From: Marsupella aquatica
Taxonomy: Eukaryota > Marchantiophyta
Direction: 5' to 3'
DNA: 64,000 nt
Assembly (NCBI GenBank): GCA_973895155.1
Contig: OZ316897.1
Span: forward strand, 13,020,001 to 13,084,000
The stretch's first letter is position 1. Every line of letters starts with the position of its first letter. A model generated the notes under the pieces. That model ran no database searches. It saw nothing but the letters and a program-made list of their open reading frames with translations, and had not been told where the DNA came from. Positions 46,126-56,486 of the stretch are shown in pieces. Both the position numbers and the translations under genes were made by a program.

Positions 46126-46322
46126 AATTTGAGACGCTTTCTGAAGCGTCCAGCATTGTGGACTGATTTCGCGAAGCGGGACCGATGGGACGCTTTCTGA
46201 GGCGTCCGCTCCACGACCAGTAGACGACGCTTTCTGAAGCGTCCAGGAGATGCACTTCGGAGGCGTCAACTTGCTGACTCAGGATTTCCGTCCGGATTTG
46301 GGCCGCTTTCTGAAGCGTCCAG
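46126..46322. repeat. Palindrome array A (GGACGCTTTCTGAAGCGTCC)
   Basis: Four copies at 46133-46151, 46188-46207, 46226-46244 and 46302-46320. Each is an 8-base arm, 4-base loop (TCTG) hairpin; the variant AGGCGTCC in copy two keeps pairing as G-T in RNA. They fill the gap between integrase and the extra ORF. The minus frames with repeated DASES words are by-products. Confidence 0.95.
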
Positions 46323-46516
46323 CACAAGTTGAAATTTTGGAATGATCTCAAGTACGGCGAGGGATTGTGACGTCTAATGGGTCGAAGAAGAGAAACGACG
46401 AGTGGTTTTTGAAACCAAGTTTAGTAGCGCTCATTACCGATGATTGATATAGAGGAGGTGGCGACCCTGATTGAGGGAAGAGTGGAGCTGCGCCAGAAGA
46501 GATTGCTGATTGAGCG

Positions 46517-48942
46517 ATGGCAGAATCGGAGCTAGAAGTCACTGCGCGTCCGATAGTTGTTGTGATTCCATTAGGAATAGATGATCGAAGGCGACTACGA
46601 GAGGATTTGACGACTATGGGCTTGAAGAATCTCCTAAAATTTCCTTGGAGTATTTGTGAATTCAGCTTGATCGATCGGGGCGAATGGGACGGAGAGGAAG
46701 GACCGGAGATACGCGCGAGGCCAAGCAATTGGAATGAGGAGCTCATCTCATCAGTTTATTTGACTCCAAGCGTAGGCGAAGGATTACAAAAAGTAGAAGG
46801 CGAACCTAGGGCTTACGTTGAATCTCTGTTTTATCCGGGAACATTCAAGAGGCGGAATGGCTGGGTGGCGGCAGATTGCATAGAAGCGCGATTGCAGCAT
46901 TTATTTCGGTTCCTCTCCCCTATTTTTCATCCTGAGAGTCAAACGCGTATTACCTTGTCGTTTGCGGCCACTGTGATTTTTCTGTGGAACAGAGGAAGAC
47001 CATCAATTGGACTCAAATCCTACATAGAGTGATCCATGCGCAGGTGAAGAATTTTCGAAGTCGAGTCAGAGCAAGGAAGCTGAGGAAGGTGCAAATGACA
47101 CCCTACTTCGCGCATATTTATTACAAGAAGCGATGCCTGTTACCGACAGAGAAAAGGATTTATCGAAATTTGAGGACTAAGGTGCGAATGGACGTGAGTT
47201 GTCGATCGGATGAGCCACTCAACAATCCTCAGGATACTCTGATTGCATTGTGTACTTTATTAGACTGCGAAGAGGCTGAGTTGTTACCAAATGTCCGAAA
47301 TTTGGTTGAAGCACATGAGCAGGCCACTCAAATTCCAGAGGAGGACACTCCTACAGTTGACGAGGAGCTAGCTGACCGACTTTCGCATGATATTGAAGTC
47401 GAATTGATGCACGAGGCCCAGCTCAGTTCACAATGTGGGAGTCCCATCCCTCTGCGTAACCCGGAAGAAGCTATTCAGGAACCAGAGACAGCTGCGGAAT
47501 CACCAGGTGAAGGTTCAGTTTTACCTTCTTTTGCAGAAAATGTAGTTTTGAATGAGTTACCAAGTTTATCCCTATCTCTAGCTGCAGAAGGACCGGACGC
47601 TTTGGCTTCATTACAGGATTACCAATCGGATGAATACTCCAATGGGAGTCCACAGCCACCCTTACAGGATGTCCTTGGTTTTCCCCAAGACATTCAACCT
47701 TTAGGAATACCAGGTTTTGATGTTTCAAGAAGTGATGGTGAGAATGCAATTGTAGAGATTGATGATGAGGAGGATGTCTCCTTTTTGCGAAGATCTGAAC
47801 GAGATGATTCAAGTCAGCAGGAAGGTAGTAGTATGGTGGCGGTACCATTGGACATTTCGGAAGACTTAGCTGAGAGATTAAGTCAAATCTCCCGGTTACC
47901 CACAATACCAATGGGCTATGATAGTTCGGAACAGAGTCCTGGGGCATCACCTCAGCACATATCAGCTCCAAACGATTTTGAGAGATATGCTTCTCTGGAC
48001 GCGCCACTTACAGCTTCTCCACCTCGAGCCCGAGATGAGTATCCAGTTACTTATAGGCGTCGACCATGGAAAAGGTTACGGAAAGCTTGAGATTCGGTGG
48101 AATTACATGCTGCTACAGATTTTGTGGAGGCTCAGATTGAGGTACAAGAGCAGTATGAGCAGGAACCATATAACGATTCGGAGCAGGTAGCTGCCTACTC
48201 AGAGGAGTTACGGCTAGAAAACGAACCACCCAGTGCAGGTCGAGGAGATAGGGCAATTCCAGAGCTAGTACAGCCTACTATTGCACCTTTGTCTCCTGAG
48301 ACTTCACCTTGTCCTCCTGCTAAGGAATCTGTGATTCCTTCCAATACTCCAGGGGTTATTTTTCGATGGATAGGTGCGCCAAGTGATGGCAGTGAGGATG
48401 AGGCAGATCCTCGAATTATTCGAATTCCACCAAAATTAGGGAGATCGGTTGAGTTACCACCTCCTATTCCTATCCCCAATCTTACTTCTATTAATTCTTG
48501 GACCAAGAGAGACTACCATATGGCTTTCAGGCATTTGGAAGTAGAGAGTATCAGACAGCAACAACAGGTTTTGCCAGGATTATGTCCTCCAGGCATTCGT
48601 ACTTTGATTCCTACGTATAAATTTCCTAAAGTTGTTCCACCTATAGATAAGGACAGGAGACATAAATTCTCTGAGTATGAAATATGGTGTTGGGTGTATA
48701 CCCTTCGAAGAACCCTTTGTCCTTTTCCTCCTATACCTCCAGAACATCCATGGCCTTATCGTTACTATGTCTGGGTTGCTCATGACGGATATGCAATTCA
48801 GTATAAGTATGAGAAGGATCTGCTTAAACTCAGAGAACAGCTACAGAGACTCCAACTACATTCCTCTTCTCGCACTCAAGGCTCCCACGCTATCAGAGGA
48901 CTTGCTCGATTGCCTCTACTCGACCCTTGGCCTCCAATGTAA
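46517..48942 (+). pseudogene. Extra ORF downstream of gypsy integrase
   Basis: One reading of about 800 codons, broken by a one-base frameshift near 46985-47010 and TGA at 48088. Residues about 40-210 form a folded domain (FPWSICEFSLIDRGEWDG; GWVAADCIEARLQHLFRFL; INWTQILHRVIHAQVKNFR; YFAHIYYKKRCLLPTEKRIY), loosely like plant mobile-domain proteins of other retrotransposons. A long acidic, Pro/Ser-rich middle follows, then a second folded part (SWTKRDYHMAFRHLEVESI; EIWCWVYTLRRTLCPFPPIP; YRYYVWVAHDGYAIQY) and a coiled coil (LLKLREQLQRLQL). No membrane segment or signal peptide is visible, so an envelope role is not supported. Position equals the additional ORF of Tat/Athila elements; function is unknown. 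Confidence 0.7.
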
Positions 48943-49043
48943 TTTTACAACTCCACATCATTAAAGAGCCACTTCAGAAGTGCCTGATCAAATATATTAT
49001 TTCACTTCTTGTGCGGACACAGCAAATTTTGAGTGGAGGGCTA

Positions 49044-50670
49044 TGTGGAAAGGAGACTTTTGCTGAAACACGACCATAAGAGAAAAATCTGAATCGTTTC
49101 AAACTTTTTGAGCAAAAACGACGCTTTCTGATGCGTCTACTTTCCATTTGGCGGTTAACTCATTTAGTCTAACTAAGGACGCTTTCTGAAGCGTCCCCAG
49201 TTACAAAGCCAATAAACCTCAAGACAGTTGAGGCGTCCATGGTTGCTGCCAACCAGATGCGACCCCCTTAACCACGACGCTTTTTGAGCCGTCCTTCACC
49301 GATACCACGGAACAGAAGATGCTTCGTGAAACGTCTATTCGAACCAGACACCGGACGCTTTAAGACGCTTTCTGAAGCGTCCGCTAACCCCAAAGTCCGA
49401 TGAGACGCTTTCTGAAGCGTCCACATGAGAAGTGACACCTTGTGAAGCGTCCAACCATGTTCGAAGACAAAGCAGAATCGACGCTTTCTGAAGCGTCCGC
49501 CAAGACAGACTTCGCCGCTTTTTGAAGCGTCCCACCTGAAGGCCGGAAGACGGACGCCGCGACCAAACCTCAAAATTTAGCCGACGCTTTCTGAAGCGTC
49601 CACAAAAGTCCTTTGTGGGTTTGGACGCTTTCTGAAGCGTCCACTATCTTCCCGACACTTAGAAATATTTCTGATTTCCGCACTTTTATAACACCGTGCC
49701 ACTTTCATCGATTTATTTGAGGCACTTAGAGACCTCAGAGAAGTCTGAAACTTTACCAGCATAGAGATTATATGTAGTAGAGTACTCTAGAAAAGTCTCA
49801 GCTCATTCCGACTTTTAGTTTAGAAGTTAAAATTAGATTAACACCACTGTTTATTAGTTTTACCGGAAAGCACCGACGCTCTACAAAGCGTCCACTAAGT
49901 CTCCAATGTATTTCTTTATTTCTTTTAGGATTGTCTTTTAGATATATGAGGTTTGAAAAGTCATGCCTTTTCAGTTAAGGGAACCTTTACTTATAAAACC
50001 TCATGTTTTTTCCATTCGGAAGAGGGGGGACAATTCCAATCAGACTTCTGTTAGTTTCCCTCCTTCCATTTTAACAAGAAAAGTCTTGTATGGAAGTAAA
50101 ACTTATGTTTGAATTTATGAATTCAAGAAATTTCTTGATACTTGAATTCAGTTACAAACTTCTGTGACTTACATTGAATTCACTGCTAGGCTTGCTTGAA
50201 GGGTCAAGATTCGCTAGCTAATTCAAGAGTTGTTGTTTGATATGTGAGAAGTAAAGTTTGGTTCTCAGAGTATTCAGTACCGTTACTTTGTTTATGGAAT
50301 ATGATTTAGTGTTTGACGGAATTGCGTATCGCTGATGTCAAACTATGTTGCCGGCATCTTAAGTCATATCATTACATTTGTAACCAGAGCAATACTTGTT
50401 TAGCAAATTGGAAATTCCTTATCATGCAATTTTATTTAGTCAGGAGAGAAATTAGTGAGTTATGCGACTTGTTTTATGTCTATTCTAAGACCATAGTCCT
50501 TTTTGAAGGAGTGGCAATAGCTAATCAGAGTTTTCAGACCATAATTGACTCTCTCTTGACTCATAAGACAGAAGTTTATTTTACTTTGGTGTTTTGTTTA
50601 TTTGATCTTTTAGTGAGAAACAAGAAATCTATGTGCTGAGAGCTTTAGATTACTCAGAGAGATAAATTCA
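49044..50670 (+). repeat. Candidate gypsy 3' LTR
   Basis: It starts TGTGGAAAGG two bases after a purine-rich tract (49031-49041) and ends AATTCA, giving TG...CA limits. TTATAAA at 49992-49998 could be its TATA box. Palindrome array B lies in its first half, upstream of that TATA. Without a 5' LTR for comparison the limits are provisional; a second purine run (GAAGAGGGGGGACA, about 50020-50033) is an alternative tract that would make the LTR shorter. Confidence 0.45.
49120..49895. repeat. Palindrome array B (GGACGCTTTCTGAAGCGTCC)
   Basis: Ten copies, at 49120, 49177, 49276, 49363, 49404, 49480, 49514, 49583, 49623 and 49875 (starts); six are exact over the 18-19-base core and the others mostly keep pairing (for example GACGCTCTACAAAGCGTCC). 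Isolated half-sites (AAGCGTCC, GGCGTCC) lie between them. Spacing is irregular (about 35-100 bases), so the array is not a simple tandem repeat. Confidence 0.95.
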
Positions 50671-52857
50671 TTCAATTCTTTCCAAATCTGTTCTTAAAGG
50701 GATCGTATTCCGAGTCTTTATGTAAAAAGTGTTCCTTTTTGTTCTTTTGGCTATACGACACTTGGCTGTCTTGTTGTGAAGATACTTGTTGTGAAGCTTC
50801 TTGTTGGGCCCCATCTTCTGAGGGCCCATCTCCTGGGACACCATCATCCTCGGGCCCGTCTTCTGTGGCCCCATCTTCTTCATCCCCATCTTCTGTCTCC
50901 CCATCATCCTCTGCCTTGTCATCTTGGGCCCCATCATCTTGGGCCCCATCTTCTGTCTCCCCATCTTCTATGGCAGGATCATACTCTGCCTTGTCATCTT
51001 GGGCCCCATCTTCTGTCTCCCCATCAGAATTTTCCTTGTCTTTTGTGGCCCCATCATCATCATCCTCTCCAACCTGTTCTTGCGAAGCATGCTCACTAGT
51101 GGCATCCTCTGCCCCATCTTCTGTGGCCCCATCAATGTCTTTCCTGTCTCCACCCCTTTTAGCTTCATCATTTGTGTTGTCATTTGTCTGGAACGCGTGA
51201 CAAACATCTTCAGCAGAACATAAACCAAAAGCACAAGTAGAACATAAACCAGAAGCAGAACATAAACCAGAAGACATGCCTAGTATGAATGGCATAGGGA
51301 AACACATCATACAAAATTGCGATAGGATAGGAGGTCTTGGAATAAAGGCAAAGACAATGTGAGGTACATGGAGAGTGTTGTTGATGTTTTTGCGCTTTTT
51401 CTGAGTTGGTTCATGGCTGTTTGGTACACGCCTTCTCTTCCGTGTAGACGATCTGTCAGGACCTACAGCTTTTTCCTGCACACAAGTAGAAAGAGTCGCA
51501 TTCCATAATACAAAGGAAAGAACATGAATTTGCTTGGAACATCAATGTCCTTAATAGATAGCATATGAATGTGCCTAACCTGGCTTTCGATGGAGGTGTT
51601 CCTTCCCGGTGTGGCCTTGGTCCTAGACCTCAAGCCCTGTCTCTGTCCTTGTGTTTCAGAATTCTTAGCAGGCTTCTTACATGGGGCCTTAGCCTTAGCC
51701 TTACCCTTCGCTCTAGTGTTCGGAGGTGGGTCCTTCTCAACAAGGACACGCTTCTTAAATACAATGTTGTCAGCGTCCAAATCAGAGCGGGAAAGATCCA
51801 GTTGGGGCATCCCATCGTCACTGCTCCATTCGGCCACATCTTCTGGAAGCATTGCCTATGACAATCATGCATTTCATATGTCAAACATCACTACCGCATT
51901 AATATAGCAATACAACATAAAGTAAAATTCACATACCCTTCTCGACAAAACATAACTACATTTCACGTACCCGGTACCGACAGAACATAAACTACAATGA
52001 ATTTACCTCATACCGACAGAACATCAACTACATTGCACATATATACCTGGCACCGACAGAACATAAACTACAATGAACTTACCTCATAGCGACAGAACAT
52101 GAACTACATATATATTGCACATACCCTAGCTCGCATCTCCTCTGGATCAATTTGGCGTCTATGATTTTTCCAGAAATCTTCAACGTTTGATTTCACAACG
52201 TTGAGCAAGCTGGTGAAGCGTTTAGATTTCCTCCATGCATTGTACCGCTCTGTGGCCTTACTCAGAACCCATGTTGTCTCATCCTCATCCCCTTCATGAG
52301 CTAACTTGAGGTTATTCGCCCATCGTAGCAACCACGACATTCGCTGTCGCTTGAGTTTCCACACTCGTGCAGGGTAGGAACCCGAAGTTGACTCTTTGTT
52401 GTGAATCGTGGCTGCCGTACTCAGTGGATTCCTTTAGGCACACACAAACCAAAGCATTCTCTGAATAGCAAAACATAAACCAGGAGTAATGAAATCAATC
52501 CATACCAGAACATGAACTAGTACTCGTGTGTGGATTGAACGCAAAATGATCGAACCTCTACCGTGCTGCCGTTTTGGGACGACCAACCGGACACGGTTCT
52601 GGATTCATGCGATGTACTGATCGCATGTGATCCAGAAAAGCCTGCTTCTTCACGAAGTGTTGACATGAGTCATCCGTCAGGATTTTGCAAAGAAAACCTG
52701 ACCCTAATGTTCTTCTGTGGGTTGGATTTTTAGCTCGCATCCAATGTTCGTTCATCTTGGCTATTGGGAACTTCTCCCATTCTGACTCCGGTGGAACAGG
52801 AGGCTTCCCCTTCCTAGGCCCTACAGCACATTGCCGAGATGGCGCCATTCCCTGCAT
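50671..52857 (-). CDS. 5' exons of split gene: finger-like start, acidic repeats
   Basis: Four exons fit. Exon 1 (52857 to about 52563) reads APSRQCAVGPRKGKPPVPP, FLCKILTDDSCQHF and FLDHMRSVHRMNPEP (C2H2-like). Exon 2 (about 52437-52129) is helical with WLLRWANNLKLAHEGDEDE and DFWKNHRRQIDPEEMRAR before GTATGT. Exon 3 (about 51855-51582) is AEWSSDDGMPQLDL plus a basic KGKAKAKAPCKKPAKN stretch. Exon 4 (about 51478-50671) has RKRRRVPNSHEPTQKKRK (likely nuclear signal), SGLCSASGLCS repeats, then EDGAQDD/GETEDG acidic repeats. Exon 4 runs to the gypsy end and its frame matches the piece at 42.4 kb. No known family; overall build (finger, acidic repeats, basic tail, motif-bearing introns) parallels the TnpA-like gene at 24-26 kb. 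Confidence 0.6.
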
Positions 52858-53406
52858 GACAGTACCAGAGCAACGTTGAGTAGAACATAAACTGTGAATT
52901 TGAAGCAAGGGTTGGGAGCGACATTGAAACAATCCATTTAATTGGTAATACCAGAGACTCAGTACTCATATGACATGCAGCAGCGATCAACTGAATGAGT
53001 TGCTTACTTGAGCAGGATGTCCGAGTGAATTGTCGGGCTTGAGTTTCGAAACCGCGCGAAGGCAAAATGTGATAGAACCTAAACAATGACACAGTATTTG
53101 CAAATGAGGAAAAAACCGTTTGTAAAGCCTTAAACCCCCCACAATGCAGACGTAGATTGCAAGGTGCTGAAACATCCAATGCTTGCAATGATGATCTCGT
53201 TCAAAGCAGTGGAATCACAATCCTGACGTCGTGTGCAGGCGAAGCGCACTTGAGTGGTCTGGCAGGGTTTCGACAGCAGTCGACTATCGAGACGGGGCAG
53301 GGGAGGGGAGGGGAGACGGTTCGTGCTCCCGCCCGATTTCGAAACGGACGGACGACGGACGGAATGGCAGTTGTGGCGGTCGAAATCAAAATGGTATAAC
53401 ATAAAC
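51211..53406. repeat. Recurring AACATAAAC motif
   Basis: GAACATAAAC or one-base variants occur at about 51216, 51240, 51258, 51913, 51947, 51983, 52019, 52059, 52095, 52471, 52508, 52883, 53075 and 53397, all in the same orientation. Most are in introns or the 5' flank of the minus-strand gene; three are in exon 4, where they encode the GLCSA repeats. Copies at 51983-52104 sit in a tandem repeat of about 38-40 bases (ACCGACAGAACATAAACTAC). Density and placement resemble transposon subterminal repeats. Confidence 0.7.
53294..53313 (+). promoter_or_regulatory. G-quadruplex consensus
   Basis: GGGGCAGGGGAGGGGAGGGG: four runs of four G with loops of one or two bases, 440 bases upstream of the minus-strand gene start, in a locally GC-rich stretch (53240-53480). 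It satisfies the usual G4 consensus; any effect on transcription is inferred. Confidence 0.6.
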
Positions 53407-53409
53407 CGA

Positions 53410-54600
53410 AGTCGCGTCGGGGAACGGGCAGGCTGCATTGGATTTCGTGACGGGCAGGGTACGGGGTGCCGCTAAACTTGGAGCGCATTAACGCAGCGTA
53501 GATTTAACGCAGGGTGAAATAGGGGTTCCCAAGTCCCCAGATTGGCCAAGGTCAGATACTCATGATTAGAATCTGAGTTCGCTGTAGGAGTCAAGTTACA
53601 TGTGCCCCTTAGGGGGAGCAGAATCTGGGGTTTGCCTCCAAAGTTAGCGGGTTGGAGACTCATGCCACTATTTTAAACCCGGGTGGGTTTAAAATAGGTC
53701 TGGATGGTGAGGCCTTCTTGTCTCCTAAATTGTACATCAAAATATGATATATACCATGTATGACACCCTAGGACACCCCTGCATACCGTGATAAGCCACA
53801 TTTTGATGTGTGATTACCAGCAGGGTACCTTTAGCCGATAATTGGCAGCGCAGCGCAGACTTTACCACAGGTATTGTAAAGAGGGGTATTGTAAAGAGGT
53901 CTACCTCTTCTTACAATCTGCGTAATGATATTAAAATGGTTCTGCTATATGGCCAAGCCATTGTTACATGGTCTAGCCACCTGCGGTGAGATAGCGCATT
54001 TTTTAATTTGAGTTCTTTAAGTTCTGATTATCCCTAAGTATAGGAACTCGTGCATCATCCAGGGCGTCATATGGGGAGATACTCGCGAAGAATGTGACAA
54101 CAAAATGTGTGATAAACAGAAAGAAATGATCTGAGAATAGATGAGACAGGAGAACTACGATGAAATAGAAAATTGAAGAGCCCGACATTGAAGAGCTGAT
54201 GGCAACACAGACTTTGGTACTAGTCCAGAGGTTATTAAAGCATCAGTATTTACTAGTAGATGTGAAAGGATCAAAGTAGTGACATTGCGTAGATACTTGC
54301 TGACAGCTGCTGTTACTGTAGCTAGGAAAGATCTAATCATAACTGGCAAAATCTCTTCGCACTTGGGATAATAGTCAACACAACACCATTTGGTATCTGG
54401 GACGTCAACGGATTTAATTGGATATTGCTGGCTCCTTGTTAGTATATCTCAAATCGGGTGTCAATTAATTCGCAACAGCCGTCGCAAGTGTCAAACAAGG
54501 CCATATGTACCCATCTTCTCCCGATCCAACCTGGTGATCTCTCAAGCTGGTTGTACGTAGTAGACAGATTCCAACTTAGATCTCACCTGACGCATGAATT
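53410..54600. other. No gene seen; one perfect 13-bp palindromic hairpin
   Basis: CTATTTTAAACCC (53668-53680) and GGGTTTAAAATAG (53685-53697) form a perfect hairpin with loop GGGT. At 53546-53640 a looser foldback pairs CCCCAGATT with AATCTGGGG. AGAGGGGTATTGTAA is duplicated near 53880. No coding region is supported. Confidence 0.5.
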
Positions 54601-54619
54601 GACTGTAAATCGACTACAA

Positions 54620-54965
54620 ACTGTAATTTCTCCTCCAACAAGCAAGCACATTGAAGCTAGTCGGCGTGAAGAAAAGATTTTCTTCCTTAACTTGGCAACA
54701 GATCGTTACTCAAAAGAATATACAATCACCATAAATGAGCACGGAATCTAGAATCATCATCCGTTATATTACATGGAATTACTATCTGAATTTTCTCCTC
54801 AAACAAGTGCAAGTACATTCAAGCTAGTCTGCATGAAGAACAGATTTTACTCCTAGTACACTCTGCAACACAGATCATCTCTCATTTCAAAAGAATATAC
54901 AATCGCCATAGGATGATGAGCACTGAACCTAAAATCATCATCCGTTATATTGCATACAAAATTAC
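54620..54965. repeat. Tandem duplication, ~185-bp unit
   Basis: Two diverged copies share ATTTTCTCCTCAAACAAG/TTTCTCCTCCAACAAG, ACATTCAAGCTAGTC, AAAAGAATATACAATC and ATCATCATCCGTTATATT (54768 and 54945). A 97-codon frame across the first copy is not conserved in the second. Confidence 0.75.
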
Positions 54966-55223
54966 ACTACTCTAATTTCTGTCCCAGGAAGCAAGCAAGA
55001 GGGCAGTTTTCGTCCAAGTCTACTCATTATAGGTAGCTCCAGATGATACTACAAATTTTGAACAAAATTATCATCATTAACTTGGAATCTCTAGGGTCAA
55101 CAGCTTTCAAAATGTTTCAAAAATAAATGGTGTCATCTGGAATTGACAATGAGCTCAGGTCAAAGTTGACCAAAATGAGAATTTGCCCTGTATCTGTTGG
55201 GCCAATCATACAAGACTTAAATC

Positions 55224-55427
55224 TTAAGTGGTGGGGTTGATTGCTGCGTTGGGATTGGCACTATCGTACTTGCCGAATGGGAAATGAATCATCTCTAGTA
55301 TACTTCTACTGGGCCCTTTCTTCCTCTTCGGCCTTGATGCCCCGCCACACGCACCAAATAGCCCCCTCTTCTTGGGACGTTCACCTTCTCCTTCAACTCC
55401 TGTAGGCGCCGACTTACTGTTGCCCAT
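55224..55427 (-). CDS. Small basic protein with myristoylation-type start
   Basis: 67 codons starting MGNSKSAPTG: Gly2 with small residues and Ser6 suits N-myristoylation, which would anchor it to membranes. A basic stretch follows (RPKKRGLFGACGG, SRPKRKKGPSRS), with Cys for possible palmitoylation, then ILEMIHFPFGKYDSANPN. The clean start context, composition and a single short exon argue for a genuine gene. I do not recognise the family, and nothing nearby points to its role. Confidence 0.5.
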   Translation of the reverse strand: MGNSKSAPTGVEGEGERPKKRGLFGACGGASRPKRKKGPSRSILEMIHFPFGKYDSANPNAAINPTT

Positions 55428-55848
55428 AACTCCTCACAGAGCTGAGTATGCCTAATGGTGTATTGTGTGTTCTACCCTTAGGCAGAAAATTTGTACTTTA
55501 TTTTTGTGTGGTATGTCCTCAAGCAAGAGAACACTACTTTCTGCTTTTATTCTTCCTTTGGGCCCTTATGTGCAAGAATTTGAAGCCCTGATCTCAGAAG
55601 TCATTTTGGAAGATCCTTGAAAATTAAGAAGGCATGTCCCAGTAGTTCAATTTCATAAGAATATGTACCAATCATCAAAATCAATGTGTACCTCAATATA
55701 CCATCAATAGTAGCATATTGGAAGAAGCTTTGCCTATCGTTTTCGATTGCTTTGCGATAAAAATATTGCGCAAATGAATCAGATTCTTAAGTGGTGTGAA
55801 TTTCCAAGATTCTTGCGTAAGAGTATTCCTCCTGAGAAATCTAATCAG

Positions 55849-56156
55849 TCATGTAAGAAAGGCAGAATTAGAGGGAATAGTTAGCACCGATTTGTCAAGA
55901 AAGCCCCACAGCATATGTTTGTCCCTTACAACCCCATCACACGAATTACTTGATGCTACTAAGATTTCTGGATCTGAATCCACTACTCGGACAATTCTCA
56001 AGAGTCTCTCCAATAGATACGGCGTCGTGAACGTCAGGGCCTGAGCGGCTTCCACCAGCTGGTAAATCCGAAAACATTCACGGAATCGTTCTTCCATCAT
56101 AAACTCTTCTTCCATATGAGCGCTCCCATTAAGACTTTCAGCTTTCTGGGCTATAA
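55849..56156 (-). CDS. Unknown gene, probable last exon
   Basis: The frame is open from a TTACAG acceptor-like site at 56157 to the stop at 55849. It reads as a helical, amphipathic protein (MMEERFRECFRIYQLVEAA; PYLLERLLRIVRVVDSDPEI) ending KSVLTIPSNSAFLT. Upstream exons should lie to the right, but none was recognised between 56.16 and 57 kb. No family is identified. Confidence 0.35.
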
Positions 56157-56486
56157 CTGTAAGTTTGAGAAATTTTAAGTTTTCTCGCCTTTGAAAATTT
56201 GAAACGGATATCCTTACAATGGAAGGGCATTCTCATCGGAAGCAAAGAAAATTTATTGAGAAGCCTAATGAAGTAACTAGAAAACTCTCTAGATCACTCA
56301 GAAACTTGTAAAAGACCATAATTATTAATAATTCTGTGTATGAAAAGAACGATAGAGGGAAAGGAAGAATTATTCGATTTCCAATTGCTGCGATTGAGGC
56401 ATCTTAGGGAAATGGCAGCTTATGCATGAACGAATCTGTAAGTTGGGGGAGATATATAAGACGAGAAAATCATCCGCACCTCAACA

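Larger units (their letters stand above)
42419..50670 (+). mobile_element. Ty3/gypsy retrotransposon, 5'-truncated, with extra ORF
   Basis: Plus-strand order is protease, RT, RNase H, integrase, then an extra ORF of about 800 codons: the layout of Tat/Athila-type elements. No chromodomain follows the integrase. The 5' LTR and gag are missing: protease coding begins within a few bases of the junction with the split host gene. A candidate 3' LTR (49044-50670) follows a purine-rich GAGTGGAGGGC tract. The phrase TTTGAGTGGAGGGCT occurs both right after the integrase stop (46015-46029) and at this tract (49028-49042). Four stops or shifts make it defective. Confidence 0.85.

Noticed and set aside
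48682-48942. Envelope-like (retroviral) role for the extra gypsy ORF
   Set aside because: No signal peptide, membrane segment or cleavage-site pattern is visible.
46141-49762. Minus-strand frames rich in DASES, RFRKR and LQKA words
   Set aside because: They are translations of the palindrome GGACGCTTTCTGAAGCGTCC in three frames, not genes.
50739-51223. Plus-strand frame full of APSSxSPSS and similar repeats
   Set aside because: It is the antisense of the acidic repeat exon, which has splice signals and a sensible composition on the minus strand.
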